From Allacma fusca (Eukaryota; Arthropoda; Collembola; Symphypleona; Sminthuridae), in contig OX359245.1 in the NCBI GenBank assembly GCA_947179485.1, positions 77,301,067 through 77,365,066 on the forward strand: DNA of 64,000 nucleotides, read 5' to 3'. This document shows, piece by piece, positions 45,474-57,130 of the stretch; within the stretch, counting starts at the first letter, position 1; every line of letters starts with the position of its first letter. A program made the translations under genes and the position numbers. A model generated the notes under the pieces. The model saw only the letters and a program-made list of their open reading frames with translations, was not told the DNA's origin and made no database searches.

Positions 45474-46736
45474 TTAAAACTAGACGTTCACATCGAAAAC
45501 TGTTCGAGTTAAAAAACAAGTTGGATGGCTCGATGACTGGAAGAAGCCTCCCTATGGGAAATCCTCTGATGATGATGAGATGAGAAATGACGGGATCGAC
45601 TTATGATCATATCAAAAGATATAGTCAGCTACGGACCCATAGTCCATACGTAGGGAGAACGAAGGAAGATTCCAGCAATTGAGGAAAAGCAAGAGGATAG
45701 CGGCAAGAGATGAGACAAGCCGCTCCTCGCACAACTACTCCCCGTTTTTTCTGTTGCTCGACCGGTCAAAATATGAGAACCTGAGCAGGGCCTGGTGCCA
45801 TGGAGGAATTATTCCCATTTGCAATATTACTATAGAAACATAATAGCTCCTATGGCTTCAAGGCTCCAACACCCTCCGGGCTCACACTCCAGGCTTTCCT
45901 CTCATATAATAGCATTTCCTATCTCTCTCTCTGTACCTTCTCAAAACCCAACTCTCCTCAAACCAAAAGGAACTGCTACGAAAGCTCTGAATTCTCAAAT
46001 ATATATAAAGTATACATGTGCTCTTACGAAGGAAACACAAAGAGCGTTTATTCCTTGAGACTCACTCTCCCCATTGTGGACTGTGTGGAGGAAGGAGAGG
46101 AGTAAAGACTGAGGTTTATTGTGGAACTGCCCCAGGCATGAGGATCAATAGCCAGATCATCCAACGCAGTATCTCCCTAATCATGTCTGTCTGTGCTCAT
46201 GTAAGACTCGCTTCCACCATCCCTGGAAATTCATATCTTCCTCAAGACTGGATAAATTATGAGCTACTCTCAAAAAAAGCATAGAACTTAGCTCTCCCCC
46301 TCTCTCTCTCTCTCTCTCTGTGTCCCAGGTCTTCATTCAAACATTGATTCTAAACTCAATCTCATCTTCCCAGAAAGATCCAGTCAGACAGTCCTCACCC
46401 ATAATAATTATTACATTCATACACCAAATAAAGCCCAATGCTTAGGAAGCTCAAAGCTGTCTTTACTTATTGACTCCTTAAATTCCCCGAACATAGGTCC
46501 GGCAATACTTAAGCACAATTTTTTTTTTTTTTTTTTTTTATAAACTTAAACGTTTAGGAGAAAATCAAGCCCAGAATCCAATGGTAATAGAATACCAAGA
46601 TTTGAATTGAGTTACGAACGTAGAGGCTTGTCACAAATGTTGGTTGAATTACGAAATAACAAATATTTGCTACCTGGTTAAATCTATGAGTCAAGTTGTC
46701 ACAATTAGTTTTCAAAGCGAAATGCAAATCATTTGC
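45474..46736. other. Non-coding, microsatellites only
   Basis: Contains a CT run (46301-46319) and a T run (46510-46530). No gene seen. Confidence 0.45.
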
Positions 46737-46766
46737 TACCTGGTTAATCCTGCCAGAAGTTTATGG
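46737..46766 (+). pseudogene. Second 18S rRNA 5'-end-like fragment
   Basis: TACCTGGTTAATCCTGCCAG followed by aagtttatggatgc matches the start of 18S rRNA with a few changes. The lead-in caaatcatttgctacctgg is also present in a near copy at 46658-46681, where the rRNA-like part is more degraded. Confidence 0.5.
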
Positions 46767-46859
46767 ATGCTCAAGTCTTTAAAAGGGAGATTGTATCCGT
46801 ACGTATTTGTATTTGTAATAATTCCCGTATGTAATATAAATGTTTAAGGGGGAAAATAA

Positions 46860-48425
46860 TGTGAAACTGAGAATGGCTCATTATAGGCTGGACCTATGTA
46901 TAATAAATGTGTACATATATCCCTTTTGAGTTGTATTATTTGGGAAAGCCAGTGAGTTGCAGAGGGACGGAGAGGGATTTGAATGACTACAAATATTTGC
47001 TAGAGTCACTGGGACATGTCCAAATGTTTGTGGTTGTGGGGATGATGGGGCCAATTATGGGCTTATGATGGTTTCTGGTTGTGTGTGTGTGTGTGTGTTT
47101 ATGGGAGAGTTGGGTCTCACCTGCCCGCTGTGCTTAGAGCTTCGCTTGAGTGACCATGGCTCGATTCTCTCTCTCTCTCTATCTCTCCCCTCTCACTCAA
47201 TCCCTCTCTGCTTTACCAAAAGTTCTCTTCTCGGGTGAAAGGGAGCTGGGAAGGAGGAGGTCTGAAGTTGTGGTTCAAGAATGCCCGGTAAGTTTGTCGA
47301 GTCATTGCTTGTCAATGGCAATTATCCCCCCTTTAACTTGGCTCTCCGCAGGAAACACACGGGGAATTAACGCCGTTTAACACCAACACTGACGCTCCTT
47401 CAGTCCAGTCTAAATACATGCACACTTATCTGACCATGGTAAAAAACAAAAAAACAAAAAAAAATCTCCTCAAACCCCACATTGTCCACACTCCAAAGGA
47501 GATTTACCTTCGAAATGTACACAAGCACCTTTAAAAGCAAGCAAATTTTTGAATGTACATTTTTGAATGTGTACATTTTTGAAGGAATTTTCTCGGAACC
47601 TAAGAATGGCATTATGAAAATTTGTTGTTAGAATCCCTGTTGGTATACAGTCAAGGCTGAAGGCAAGGATTGGAGAAACTTGAGGAAATTTTGCGTATAT
47701 TATAGGAGGGAATGCAAAAATGTTGGGGGATTCCCTGATGAAGTGAGAGCACTGTATGAATTATTGTTTGTTGAGATTTTTTTTTTTGGAAAGATTGTGG
47801 TTGCAAAAATTCTGGTGGATGCTGGGTATAGGAGCACTTGGTCTGGCAGAGAGCTGGTTGAGGATTTAATGGAGAGGGCTGTGTGCTCGGGAATGGGTGA
47901 AGGAATGTGTGTTGTTTGGGAATAAATGGTGTGTGCCCGGATAATTGAATGAATTGACTCGTTACTGAATTGATGGCGTGAGAGGATTGAAAACTCGTTC
48001 CCTCTCCTTTATCTGGCCCTTGTGTCTGTTGTTGTGGTCGTCGTTGTTGTTGGTTATTGGAGGTAATCAGAGGAGTCTGGCCACAACTCACAATTACTCA
48101 GGACTGGTCCTCTCCATCCCTCTGTGTGCCATATGCTCTTTCACTATAATTCTTGTCCATTCCACTTGTCCCGTGTCCACTCTTGCTCTCTCTCTCGATC
48201 TCTTCAAGTCGCACACTCCTCGTACATATACACATATAGTCCAATCAGCACACTAACTCCGATGAGATCGAGGATAATCTTCAGCATTCCATTCCTCTTC
48301 GAACGCATTTGTCTTCGTACGTTGAACAACATAATCCTCATTATATAAAACATTTTCCTCTGAGCTGCATATAGATCAGGGTCCAGAAAACACCACGACC
48401 CATACCCAGAAGTTCATAATCTACC
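46860..48425. other. Non-coding; one ATG-donor segment at 47156-47286
   Basis: Includes a GT run (47080-47097), CT runs and a purine/pyrimidine-skewed stretch. From an ATG in good context at 47156 (gaccatgg) a frame runs 43-44 codons to a strong donor gtaagt at 47288. It is largely made of a CT microsatellite and its phase does not fit the bHLH exon. I do not call it a gene. Confidence 0.4.
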
Positions 48426-48432
48426 CAGAAGT

Positions 48433-49115
48433 TCATATTTATCCAGACGTTATGGCATCCCCAGAAGTTATAGCGTCCCCAGAAGTTATAGTGTCCCCAG
48501 AAGTTATAGCATCCCCAGAAATAGCTGTCCCAGAAGTTATAGCATCCCCAGAAGTTATAGAGTCCCCAGAAGTTATAGCGTCCCCAGAAGTTATAGCGTC
48601 CCCAGAAGTTATAGCGTCCCCAGAAGTTATAGCGTCCCCAGAAGTTATAGCGTCCCCAGAAGTTATAGCGTCCCCAGAGGTTATAGCATCCCCAGAAGTT
48701 ATAGCGTCCCCAGAAGTTATAGCGTCCCCAGAAGTTATAGCGTCCCCAGAAGTTATAGCGTCCCCAGAAGTTATAGCGTCCCCAGAAGTTATAGCGTCCC
48801 CAGAAGTTATAGCGTCCCCAGAAGTTATAGCGTCCCCAGACGTTATGGCATCCCCAGAAGTTATAGCGTCCCCAGAAGTTATAGTGTCCCCAGAAGTTAT
48901 AGTGTCCCCAGAAGTTATAGCATCCCCAGAAATAGCTGTCCCAGAAGTTATAGCGTCCCCAGAAGTTATAGCGTCCCCAGAAGGTATAGCCTCCCTAGAA
49001 GTTATAGCCTCCCCAGAAGGTATAGCCCTCCAGAAGTTATAGCCTCCCCAGAAGGTATAGCCTCCCCAGAAGTTATAGCCTCCCCAGAAGTTATAGGGTC
49101 CCCAGAAGTTCATAG
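48433..49115 (+). repeat. 18-bp minisatellite, about 37 copies
   Basis: The unit is CCAGAAGTTATAGCGTCC. Because 18 is a multiple of 3, frames on both strands stay open and encode (SPEVIA)n on plus and (GDAITS)n on minus. A block at 48440-48550 containing the variants gacgttatggcat and agaaatagctgtc recurs at 48834-48960, showing a higher-order duplication within the array. Confidence 0.97.
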
Positions 49116-52100
49116 CCTCAAAATTCAAAAAGTAACCTTGTCAGAAATTGTTCAACGTTGCCCCGATAAATGTTTTGCACCTAAATCATTACAAAATTCG
49201 TGCATGTTCTACCAAATTTTGCCCAAATGACCCAAAATTTAGATCCCTGACCCAGGTAAACATTTCCTGGTCCGTGTGGTCATAATATTCTGGAAAATTG
49301 TAAATATTTTCCTGCGATTCGAAAAAATTGGGGGAGGGAAATATTTTCAGTGGTTCATGTCACGCATATTCAAGAAATATAGATCCACTATATATTTTGT
49401 AATGAACTGAGATGGTTGTGAAGGTGTGGGGATATTGCGGGGAGGGCCTGGAAATTGGATGCTGACCGAGGGTGAGGGACATGGAAAAGCCCTATTGAAC
49501 AGAACATACGGTGTATATTGTTACCTTTTGAAAGTGTATTGAATGTGTTTGTTTGTGTGTGAAAAGATCTCCGGTGAAACCGCAAGTTCTGTTGCTTGCA
49601 TAGGTGTCCCTCACAGTTTAAGTTGATGGAGGGTATGTATATCCCATGTATTTTAAACGGGGGCTGTGCTCTACAGGAATGTTGCGGTCAATGGAAATAC
49701 CAGGGTTCATTATATTCCTATGGCGTCAGTTTTGCCTGTTAGAGTCCTTTTGAGTCAAAATGCATGAGGGATTTGAGATATATTAAAATGTGTGGAGGTC
49801 TGCGGAGGCGACTTGTGAGGAGATGATCGAGAGGAAATGCAACGTGACGCGTGACAAGACTCACACACTTTTCCCCTCCAAAGTCAAACGTTTTTGTAGA
49901 CACGTTTCAGTACGTGTACAAGGTCCCATGAAACCTTTCCCTTCGTATTTGACGTCGTGACTTAAATTCCCCTGTTAGGAAAGGAAAACAAGAAAATGTT
50001 TCAATTTACCCCAAATTTTCTAAAATCTACTCCAAGTATCCCGGTCAATACATGCGGTCATTGGGGTCGAAAAATCCTGGAATGACAGGTGTTCGCTAAC
50101 AATTTTTTCACAACAATTGCAACTTTCTGGAGGATGTCTGGCATGGCAAACTTTTCGGCTCGGACTGATTAAGGACATTTATGAAAAAATTTCCATAAAA
50201 TTTCCTATGGAAAAATTGTAATGTTGGATTTTTTTTTGCTGCAAGTTTTTGCATTAATAAAAGTTTAATATGAGATTTTTTGTAAAACATTTGCTGCAAG
50301 TAATTAATTGGTATTTTTTTAAACTGAGGAAGAAAATTGTTAGAAAATCGTAAAAAGGGGAGAAATGTTTTGTGGGACCTGGTGTATGTTGAATGTGGGC
50401 GACGGGTCTGGATGATCCTCCGAAGGTCAGGCATGATCTTCGTAAACTCTTCCTCACGCTCTCGCCCGTAAGTCATTCACCGTGTGAAATTCACTCTCAC
50501 TATTCTCCCTTGAGCTTCTAAAAGGAGACATGTGCAGAATTGGGGCTGATTTTCCACAATCAAATATCCATATGCGATATGGAAGTCATGCGGGTTGGTC
50601 ATTTGTGCATGCATTTTTACAATTGGATCCCTACCATGTAAAAATCCACAATGCTACGTGTTGGCAAATTTTAAAGAAGAATTTTTACTCAACTCCAATT
50701 TTCCTTGCGTCGGATCGATTTTTAGTAATAGCAAACGCCAAGAGTCACGAATTTTGTAGAATTGCGGGCAAATATTGCAAAATCCGTAAATTTTCTCTAA
50801 ATTTAACAAGAACTGCCCTGCTGACCAGTAAATTTCAAATTACAGACCTAGAATCCACACAATTCTCCCCACCTGGCGTATTTAACCCTAAAAATTTGAA
50901 ATGGTTTGCTAATTTTCTTAAAAATCTAATACTCTCCCAAAATTTCAAAGAACATTGAAAAAAAATTTGTTCGGTTTTTCCAAAAATAATTATTTTTTCA
51001 ATTTCCCGTAAATTCAAATCAATTTTACAAAATATTCAGCAAATAACTCCAAATCGTTCAAAAATCCCGCGGAAATTAGAAATTTTGGCCAGGTTTCTGC
51101 AAATTTTCCAATTCGTCCAGGTTTTCTGCAAAAATCAAAAATTTACACAAATCACAGTGAAAGTTTCAATTTTGCTCAAATTTCCCGCCCAGAAAAAAAT
51201 CTGAAATGGAAGTATTTGAGATTTACTGCAAAAATATTAAGTTTAATACAGGGCTCCAAAAATTCCCCGACATTTTCCCAAATAACGCTAAGTTGCCGGA
51301 AAGTGAGCAGACAAATGTGATGTTTTTTAAAATTACGAGAAATACGTCAGATTTGATCAAACAACCCCACAAATTCAATATTGTCTGAAATTTATGGAAA
51401 TAACGACAATTTCAGTGAAAATCATCAGCAATGCAGTTTGAGCGACAAATTTAGAAATAACCCAAGTTCCCAAAATATTGGGATATTTTTACGCAAATAT
51501 CTACGTTGGAATAAAATACGTTGGACGCTCGGTATTTTTTTACCCCTTTCGAGACAAGGAAATCCATGTATTATTTTTACAGACTTTTTATACATGTGTT
51601 GTTTTTATGCGGGGATAAAAATTGAATGTAATGGGATGCGTCTCTAACCTTGGGTGTAATTTGACAGAGCCTTTGATCTCAAGGCAGGGGATTTTTAATG
51701 CTGGCAGTGCCAATGGAAATTTTCTGAGGGATAGCAATTTACTCAGTTTCTTGCCACAATCAAACCCATAATACTCCGCTCGTAACAATAACATCCCCAA
51801 ACAACTCCTAAGGTCAGGGAGGTCAGCCTTTGAGTCTTCCTCACGAAACTTCAAGTATTAGACATATCTCGTCTCCCGTCTCTGTCAAAAATTTTAACCA
51901 GGCCCAAATCCTCAAAAGTTTTTTTCTTTGCAAAATACCTCCTCCTTTTTTTCCCCTCCTTGGACCAGAGCTATTATTGTGGATAGGAATTGGAACGTCA
52001 ATTTTATGCAGTATTACGTCTGCACCCATATGTACGATAATGTATTCAGAGCTTGTAGATGTATAGATAAATGAATGGAAGAAAATTGTATCTAATAATT

Positions 52101-53960
52101 ATGCATGAGCTTGGGACGATGAGAGAGAGAGAGAGTGATTGGAGGGATCCAGCTGGAATGTAACAAGAGCAATTTTGCATTTGCAGGCCTAATTATTATT
52201 AGAGGGAATTTGAGACGTGGAATTTCTCTGTTTGTCCGTATTCATTCTCAGTGCTCCAAACGGGTCGAGGGAAAATGCGTCTGGTACTAGGACTCAGATT
52301 ATTATTCCCGAAATGCTTTTTTAAGATTTCCGAAATAGTTACGAAAAAATTTAGAAACTTGTTAGATTCTTCCTAATTTTCCGATGCAATGTCAAACATA
52401 GTCGAATATTTCCAATACTGCCCACAAACCCGCAAAATTTCACAGTGCTTTTGGAAATTGCAGGAAAATATCAAAATTTTCCGATGCAACGTCAAATATT
52501 TTCGAACTTTTCGAATACTGGTCAGAAACCTGTAAAATTTCTGGTTTTATTGGGAACTGGACAACAACATCGAATTCTTTTAAATTGCTCGTAAAACCAT
52601 AAATAATTGCCGAATTCAATAAAATTGCTCGTAAAACCATAAATAATTTCCGAATTCAATGAAATTGCTCGAAAAAAGCTAAAACTTTGGAAATTCTTTG
52701 ACTTTGCCTTTAACAGACAAATTGTAAAAGCTAATTTGTTGTAAAATTTGAAGTTTTTCGATTTTGCGCCGAATCTCGTGAAAATTTTCGAACTTTCCCG
52801 CCAAAATAGTAAAATATGTATTGCTGAGCCTTTGGAAATTGAGGGAAAACTTCAAATATTTGTAAATTGCCCTAAAACTGGTTAAGAACTGTCAAATTTT
52901 TCAAAATTGCCCGAAAATCTCGAAATCTCGATGAATTCTTCGAAGTACCGTAATGATTTGTCGAATGCTTCGAAATATTAGGAAAAATCCAAAATCTTGC
53001 CCTTTTCTTCAAATTGCTTCGAAAAATGCGCAATGATATAAATAATTTTAAAATTGTGATCTACAATATCAAAATTATAAGATTTAGCTTCAAACACTTT
53101 AAATTTTTGAAAATTGCTGAAACGGTCAAATTTGGATTTAAAAATGGCGAAATTTGAATTTTTGGGTTAATCCTGTTTCTTAGGAAAATTATCCTTTTGA
53201 AAAATTTACTATCCGTTGCCGTTAAAAATTGCCCGATTGCCCATAAAATTTTTTTTTTTAAATATGGTACCCGGACCCTGTGGGACCCCTGGTTCTGTTG
53301 GCATACATAGTTAGGATAGGAAAAGAGTGGTATTATTTTGAGAGTGGAGCCTCCTCCGCTTATTATCCTCTCCTCCTCGCTATTATTAACTATTAAACCT
53401 GTCTTCCCTCATTATTCCGTCTGAGACAGTTTTTTTGAAGAGGAAGGGCTTCGGAAAGCCATAGGATTTATTGGCACTCCATGGAAAGGCTTATTGTGAG
53501 TTGAATGGAAGGTACCATTTGACGCTCGATGACTCTCCCCTGGAGCGCTCCCCATACCCTCCAAATCTCTAATGACCATCAATCTCCTCCAACACCTCAT
53601 TAAGCACGGATCTCACAATTATCCCAGAGGTGAGGAAAGGCACGAGCTCCTCTTCCAGCACTTTCTCCGATCCCAATACCCCCTCCTTTTTCACCCATAA
53701 TTCTACATTCATTTCCACACATTCACAAACACTGTCCTTTCAAATACGGGCATTTAACCACATCTTCGTTCCTAAATTTAGGAAATGAAGTTTTTTCTCA
53801 AAAAACCTTTTGGACAAAATTTGGGAATTTTTCTGAAAACTGTTACCAAAAATGTTGTAAATTTTAAAATTATTGACTTTTTCAGAAATTTTGCATTTTT
53901 TCCCCAAAAATTGGAGTCTCCGCGAAATACATAAGTGTAATTTTCTGTATTTTTTTGCAG
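49116..53960. other. Presumed intronic or upstream sequence; degenerate AT-rich repeats
   Basis: No exon seen. 50650-51450 and 52310-53240 are filled with loosely repeated words such as aaattttccgaaattg and gaaaattttcgaa at no fixed period. A GA run lies at 52121-52135. The last few hundred bases lead into the bHLH exon. Confidence 0.5.
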
Positions 53961-54142
53961 TTTCGAAGCAACCAAGTCCACAAAGGGGGCAAGTAAATTG
54001 CGGAGGGATCTGATCAACAGTGAAATTGCCAATCTCCGAGATCTCCTCCCATTACCCTCCTCAACGCGCCAGCGCCTCTCACAGCTCCAGCTCATGGCGC
54101 TGGTTTGTGTCTATGTCCGCAAAGCCAATTACTTCCAACAAG
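53961..54142 (+). CDS. dys: bHLH exon of a Dysfusion/NPAS4-like bHLH-PAS factor
   Basis: An exon of 182 bases with a polypyrimidine-AG acceptor (ttttttgcag) and donor GTATGT. It reads FEATKSTKGASKLRRDLINS, then EIANLRDLLPLPSSTRQRLS and QLQLMALVCVYVRKANYFQQ. This is a complete basic region and helix-loop-helix of the Dysfusion type: STKGASK-RRDLIN, the LLPLPSSTRQRLSQLQLMAL loop-helix 2, and YVRKANYF. The exon enters mid-codon and leaves one base into the next codon. In Drosophila, Dysfusion pairs with Tango (ARNT) and acts in the nucleus in tracheal fusion cells and leg joint formation. The PAS domains are not in the window, so the next intron exceeds 9.8 kb. The start exon is uncertain. Confidence 0.93.
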
Positions 54143-54830
54143 GTATGTCAAATTTTACAGTTTTTGGGTAGGGGGAATTTTCGCAGTTTGCAACATAATT
54201 TTCAAGAGAAAGTTTCGGAATTTTGTGGGAAACATTTTGGGGTTTTGTGAAGATATATTTTTAAAAAAAGATCTGGAGAAGCTTGCAATATGTGCAAATG
54301 AATGTTTACAGGATTTTGATTCGAAATTGTCAGAATTTTCAGGGAAACTGAATTTTAATAGAAATTTTGCAATATTTTCAGGAAACTTTTACATAATTTT
54401 CAGGGGAATTTTACAGAATTTTCAGGACATTTTTGCGCAATTTCCAGGAGAATTTTACAGAATTTTCGAGCGAATTTTACAGAATTTTCATTAGAATTTT
54501 ATGCAATTTGAAGGAGAATTTTCAGAAGAATTTTGCGTAATTTCCAGGAAAATTTTACAGAATTTCCAGGAGAATTTTGCGTAATTTCCAGGAGAATTTT
54601 GCATAATTTCCAGGAAAATTTTACAGAATTTCCAGGAGAATTGTACACAAGTTTCAGAATTTACAATTGAAATTTTTGATAGTAATTTTCATAGATTTCA
54701 ATGCACAGCCTTCCCAAGAGAAATATTCAACATTTTCTGAAGAGATTACCAAAATTTTGTAACGAAATTTTCTAAATTTTCTAAAGAAATGTTGTTCAAT
54801 ATTTCATAGACATTTATGCATCCCATTTAT
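54143..54830 (+). repeat. Degenerate repeat at the start of the dys intron
   Basis: From about 54290 the intron consists of words such as agaattttcaggagaatttt and tacagaatttccaggagaat at irregular spacing of about 20-30 bp. It gradually decays after 54680. Confidence 0.8.
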
Positions 54831-56280
54831 GTGGTCTAAGCTAACGGGATACATTGCGTGTCCTCTTGCATATAGAACCATGTACAAAATCATAATTGGA
54901 TATGCACATGTACATATGTATCTATGCAAACGTATAAACAAGAGCTGAGAGAGTGTCTATGTGTGATAAAATTGTCTGTGCTTTTAAAATTTCCGAGTAT
55001 AATTCTCGCCCCTTGTACTTGTTCATAATGAATGGTTATAGTTGTAATTAATTAGAAATTGGAAACAAGGGACCACAACATTAATAGGAAGGAGCTCGAA
55101 AGAACATATATACAGTGAGGGCTGTTTCTGTGACCTCAGCCTTAAATTAGACAAAAAGTGACTTCCACCTTACTTAAGAAGCTTTTTTTATGTTAGCAAA
55201 TTAACATTGAGCAATTGGGTTAAAAATGTTTTCAAATATCCCCTAACCCCATGGACTTCCCAAGGGAGTCAATGATACTATGAATTGACGTTATGCTCAT
55301 ACGTATGTATATGAATATGTATGTATGGATACAGAAGATGAGGCGAGATTGATTGGCCACTTGGACTTGAAGATGATTGCTCTGGCTCGTCTTTAATTGC
55401 TGAAGTGAGGAACGGGTTATTTCACTTCCCATAAACCTGGCTGTCCTTGTGTGGTTTTTCTGGTCAAAAGGGAGAGAGAGAGAGAGAGAGAATGAAAATG
55501 ATGGGGAGCGAGTGGAATATTAATTCTCAACTTCTCACATCCAGTAACGCCACAATATATTGTATAGACCCAGGGCTGAGCTCGAGTACACATTTGACTA
55601 TGAAATACATATTTTACAGAGACCCATATTGAGCCTAAGCACTCCTTATTTACTCAGAGTCACCTCCCTGGATGTGAGTAGTAACCCGAACTCCTCTCAC
55701 GACACCGTAGCAATAATTAAGCTGCTCCTTACTACCAGGTCAACACTTCCTCTCCCAATGCCCCACGTCTATCCTAGTAGATTAGGCTCCTTTTTTTAAA
55801 GCCACAATATCCCTCTAGTACAAATATTTACGCACGAGGATTTTGGTGTCGAAACATTTTACACTTTTGATTCATATTTTTGAAAAATTCCGTTCATTTA
55901 ATATTGGATAATTATAAGGTCTGCGTGTGTGACCTTAAGTTTAATTTTATTGGCTTGACGACTCGAAAAAATTTAAATTATATCAGCATGTTCAAATTTG
56001 CCTTTAGTTCAATTTAGGTTAGGCAATTTTAGTTCAGACATAAAAGAAGCAAAGTTCATTTAATGAAGTGCAGTCAAATTTGATTGTCAAAGATTGTATC
56101 CTTCAGAAACATGAAGTTGATTTATCTGAATAGCATAAGTTACCCTCAATAAGCAATAAATTTACTGCTAAACACTACACAATTTATTTGTGAATATTTG
56201 AAAACGTATTTATCAAAACAACAAAATGTGTACGACAAAATGCATAGGCAAAGACAAGAAAATTTCCATGCAAACAAATT
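54831..56280. other. Intronic, nothing identifiable
   Basis: AT-rich sequence with a GA run at 55470-55489. No PAS exon found here on the plus strand. Confidence 0.45.
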
Positions 56281-56284
56281 TTAT

Positions 56285-56385
56285 TTGTAAAATTTGCATG
56301 CTTTGATGGAAAATTTGCATGTTTTGATGGAAAATTTGCATGTTTTGATGGAAAATTTGCATGTTTTGATGGAAAATTCTGCAAA
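56285..56385 (+). repeat. 21-bp minisatellite, about five copies
   Basis: Copies of tttgcatgttttgatggaaaa in register (the first has ctttgatgg). The SIKTCKF-type peptide on the minus strand is a by-product. Confidence 0.93.
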
Positions 56386-56439
56386 ATGTGCACACAAGAA
56401 ACAAAATGTGTCCCAAGAAAATGACAATAAATGAAATTT

Positions 56440-57130
56440 ACCAGTAAAACGTGCACTTTTTCCCGTAAAACCCGCCATATTTCCCGTGAAACCTGTAACA
56501 TTAACCCCTAAACAGCAAAATGTGCCAACAAAAACAAAAAAGATGCCCGAAAAAAACTGTAATCATAAAATATGCGTATTTCGCTAAAAATTCTAGAAAA
56601 TTCGCCCATAAAAAAAACGAAATTTAGCCGCAAAAAAAAACTATTTATCCGTAAACCCCGCCAAATTTACCTCTAAAAACTATAGATTTTACCCATAAAA
56701 ACAGCACAATTTACCCGTAAAACCTGTAAATTTAACCTGAAAACTGGGAAATTGTCCATAAAAATAACAAAATTTATCCTTAAACCCGTAACATTTAGAC
56801 CCCTAAATCCAGCAAAATTTATTGGCAAAATCAGTCAATTTTATTCTTCAAACCTACAAAATTTACCTATAAAAACTAATATCCGTAAAAATTGTCAAAT
56901 TTATTTCTAAAAACTACAAAATCCCACAAAAACATCCCAGTTTTTAACAACAGTAAAATTCACACAATAAAATTTATCCTCAAACGGAATAACATTTTAT
57001 CGTAAAAGCAGCTCAATTCACACGCCAAAACATAAAACTTTACCCTTAAATATGCCGAATTTAACAGTAAAACCAATAAAAGTGAACCGTGAAAACAAGG
57101 AAATAAAACGCTAATAAAAATTCCAAAATC
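56440..57130 (+). repeat. Degenerate CCCGTAAAACC/AAATTTA array
   Basis: Words such as cccgtaaaacccgcc, acccgtaaaacctgtaaat and cccataaaaacagcacaatt recur every 20-35 bp with many changes. It is an eroded minisatellite. Confidence 0.75.

Noticed and set aside
47156-47288. ATG in good context with a GTAAGT donor as first exon of the bHLH-PAS gene
   Set aside because: Its phase does not fit the acceptor at 53961, and much of it is a CT microsatellite.
47651-48091. A 146-codon minus frame rich in Gln, Pro and Ser
   Set aside because: Composition follows local CT/GTT-type simple sequence, there is no recognisable domain, and no splice or promoter context supports it.
48439-49128. A 229-codon minus frame and a 196-codon plus frame
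   Set aside because: Both lie entirely in the 18-bp tandem array; hexapeptide repeats on both strands are expected from a stop-free unit.
53778-54095. 105-codon minus frame opposite the bHLH exon
   Set aside because: It is the complement of the conserved exon and adjacent intron, with no similarity of its own.
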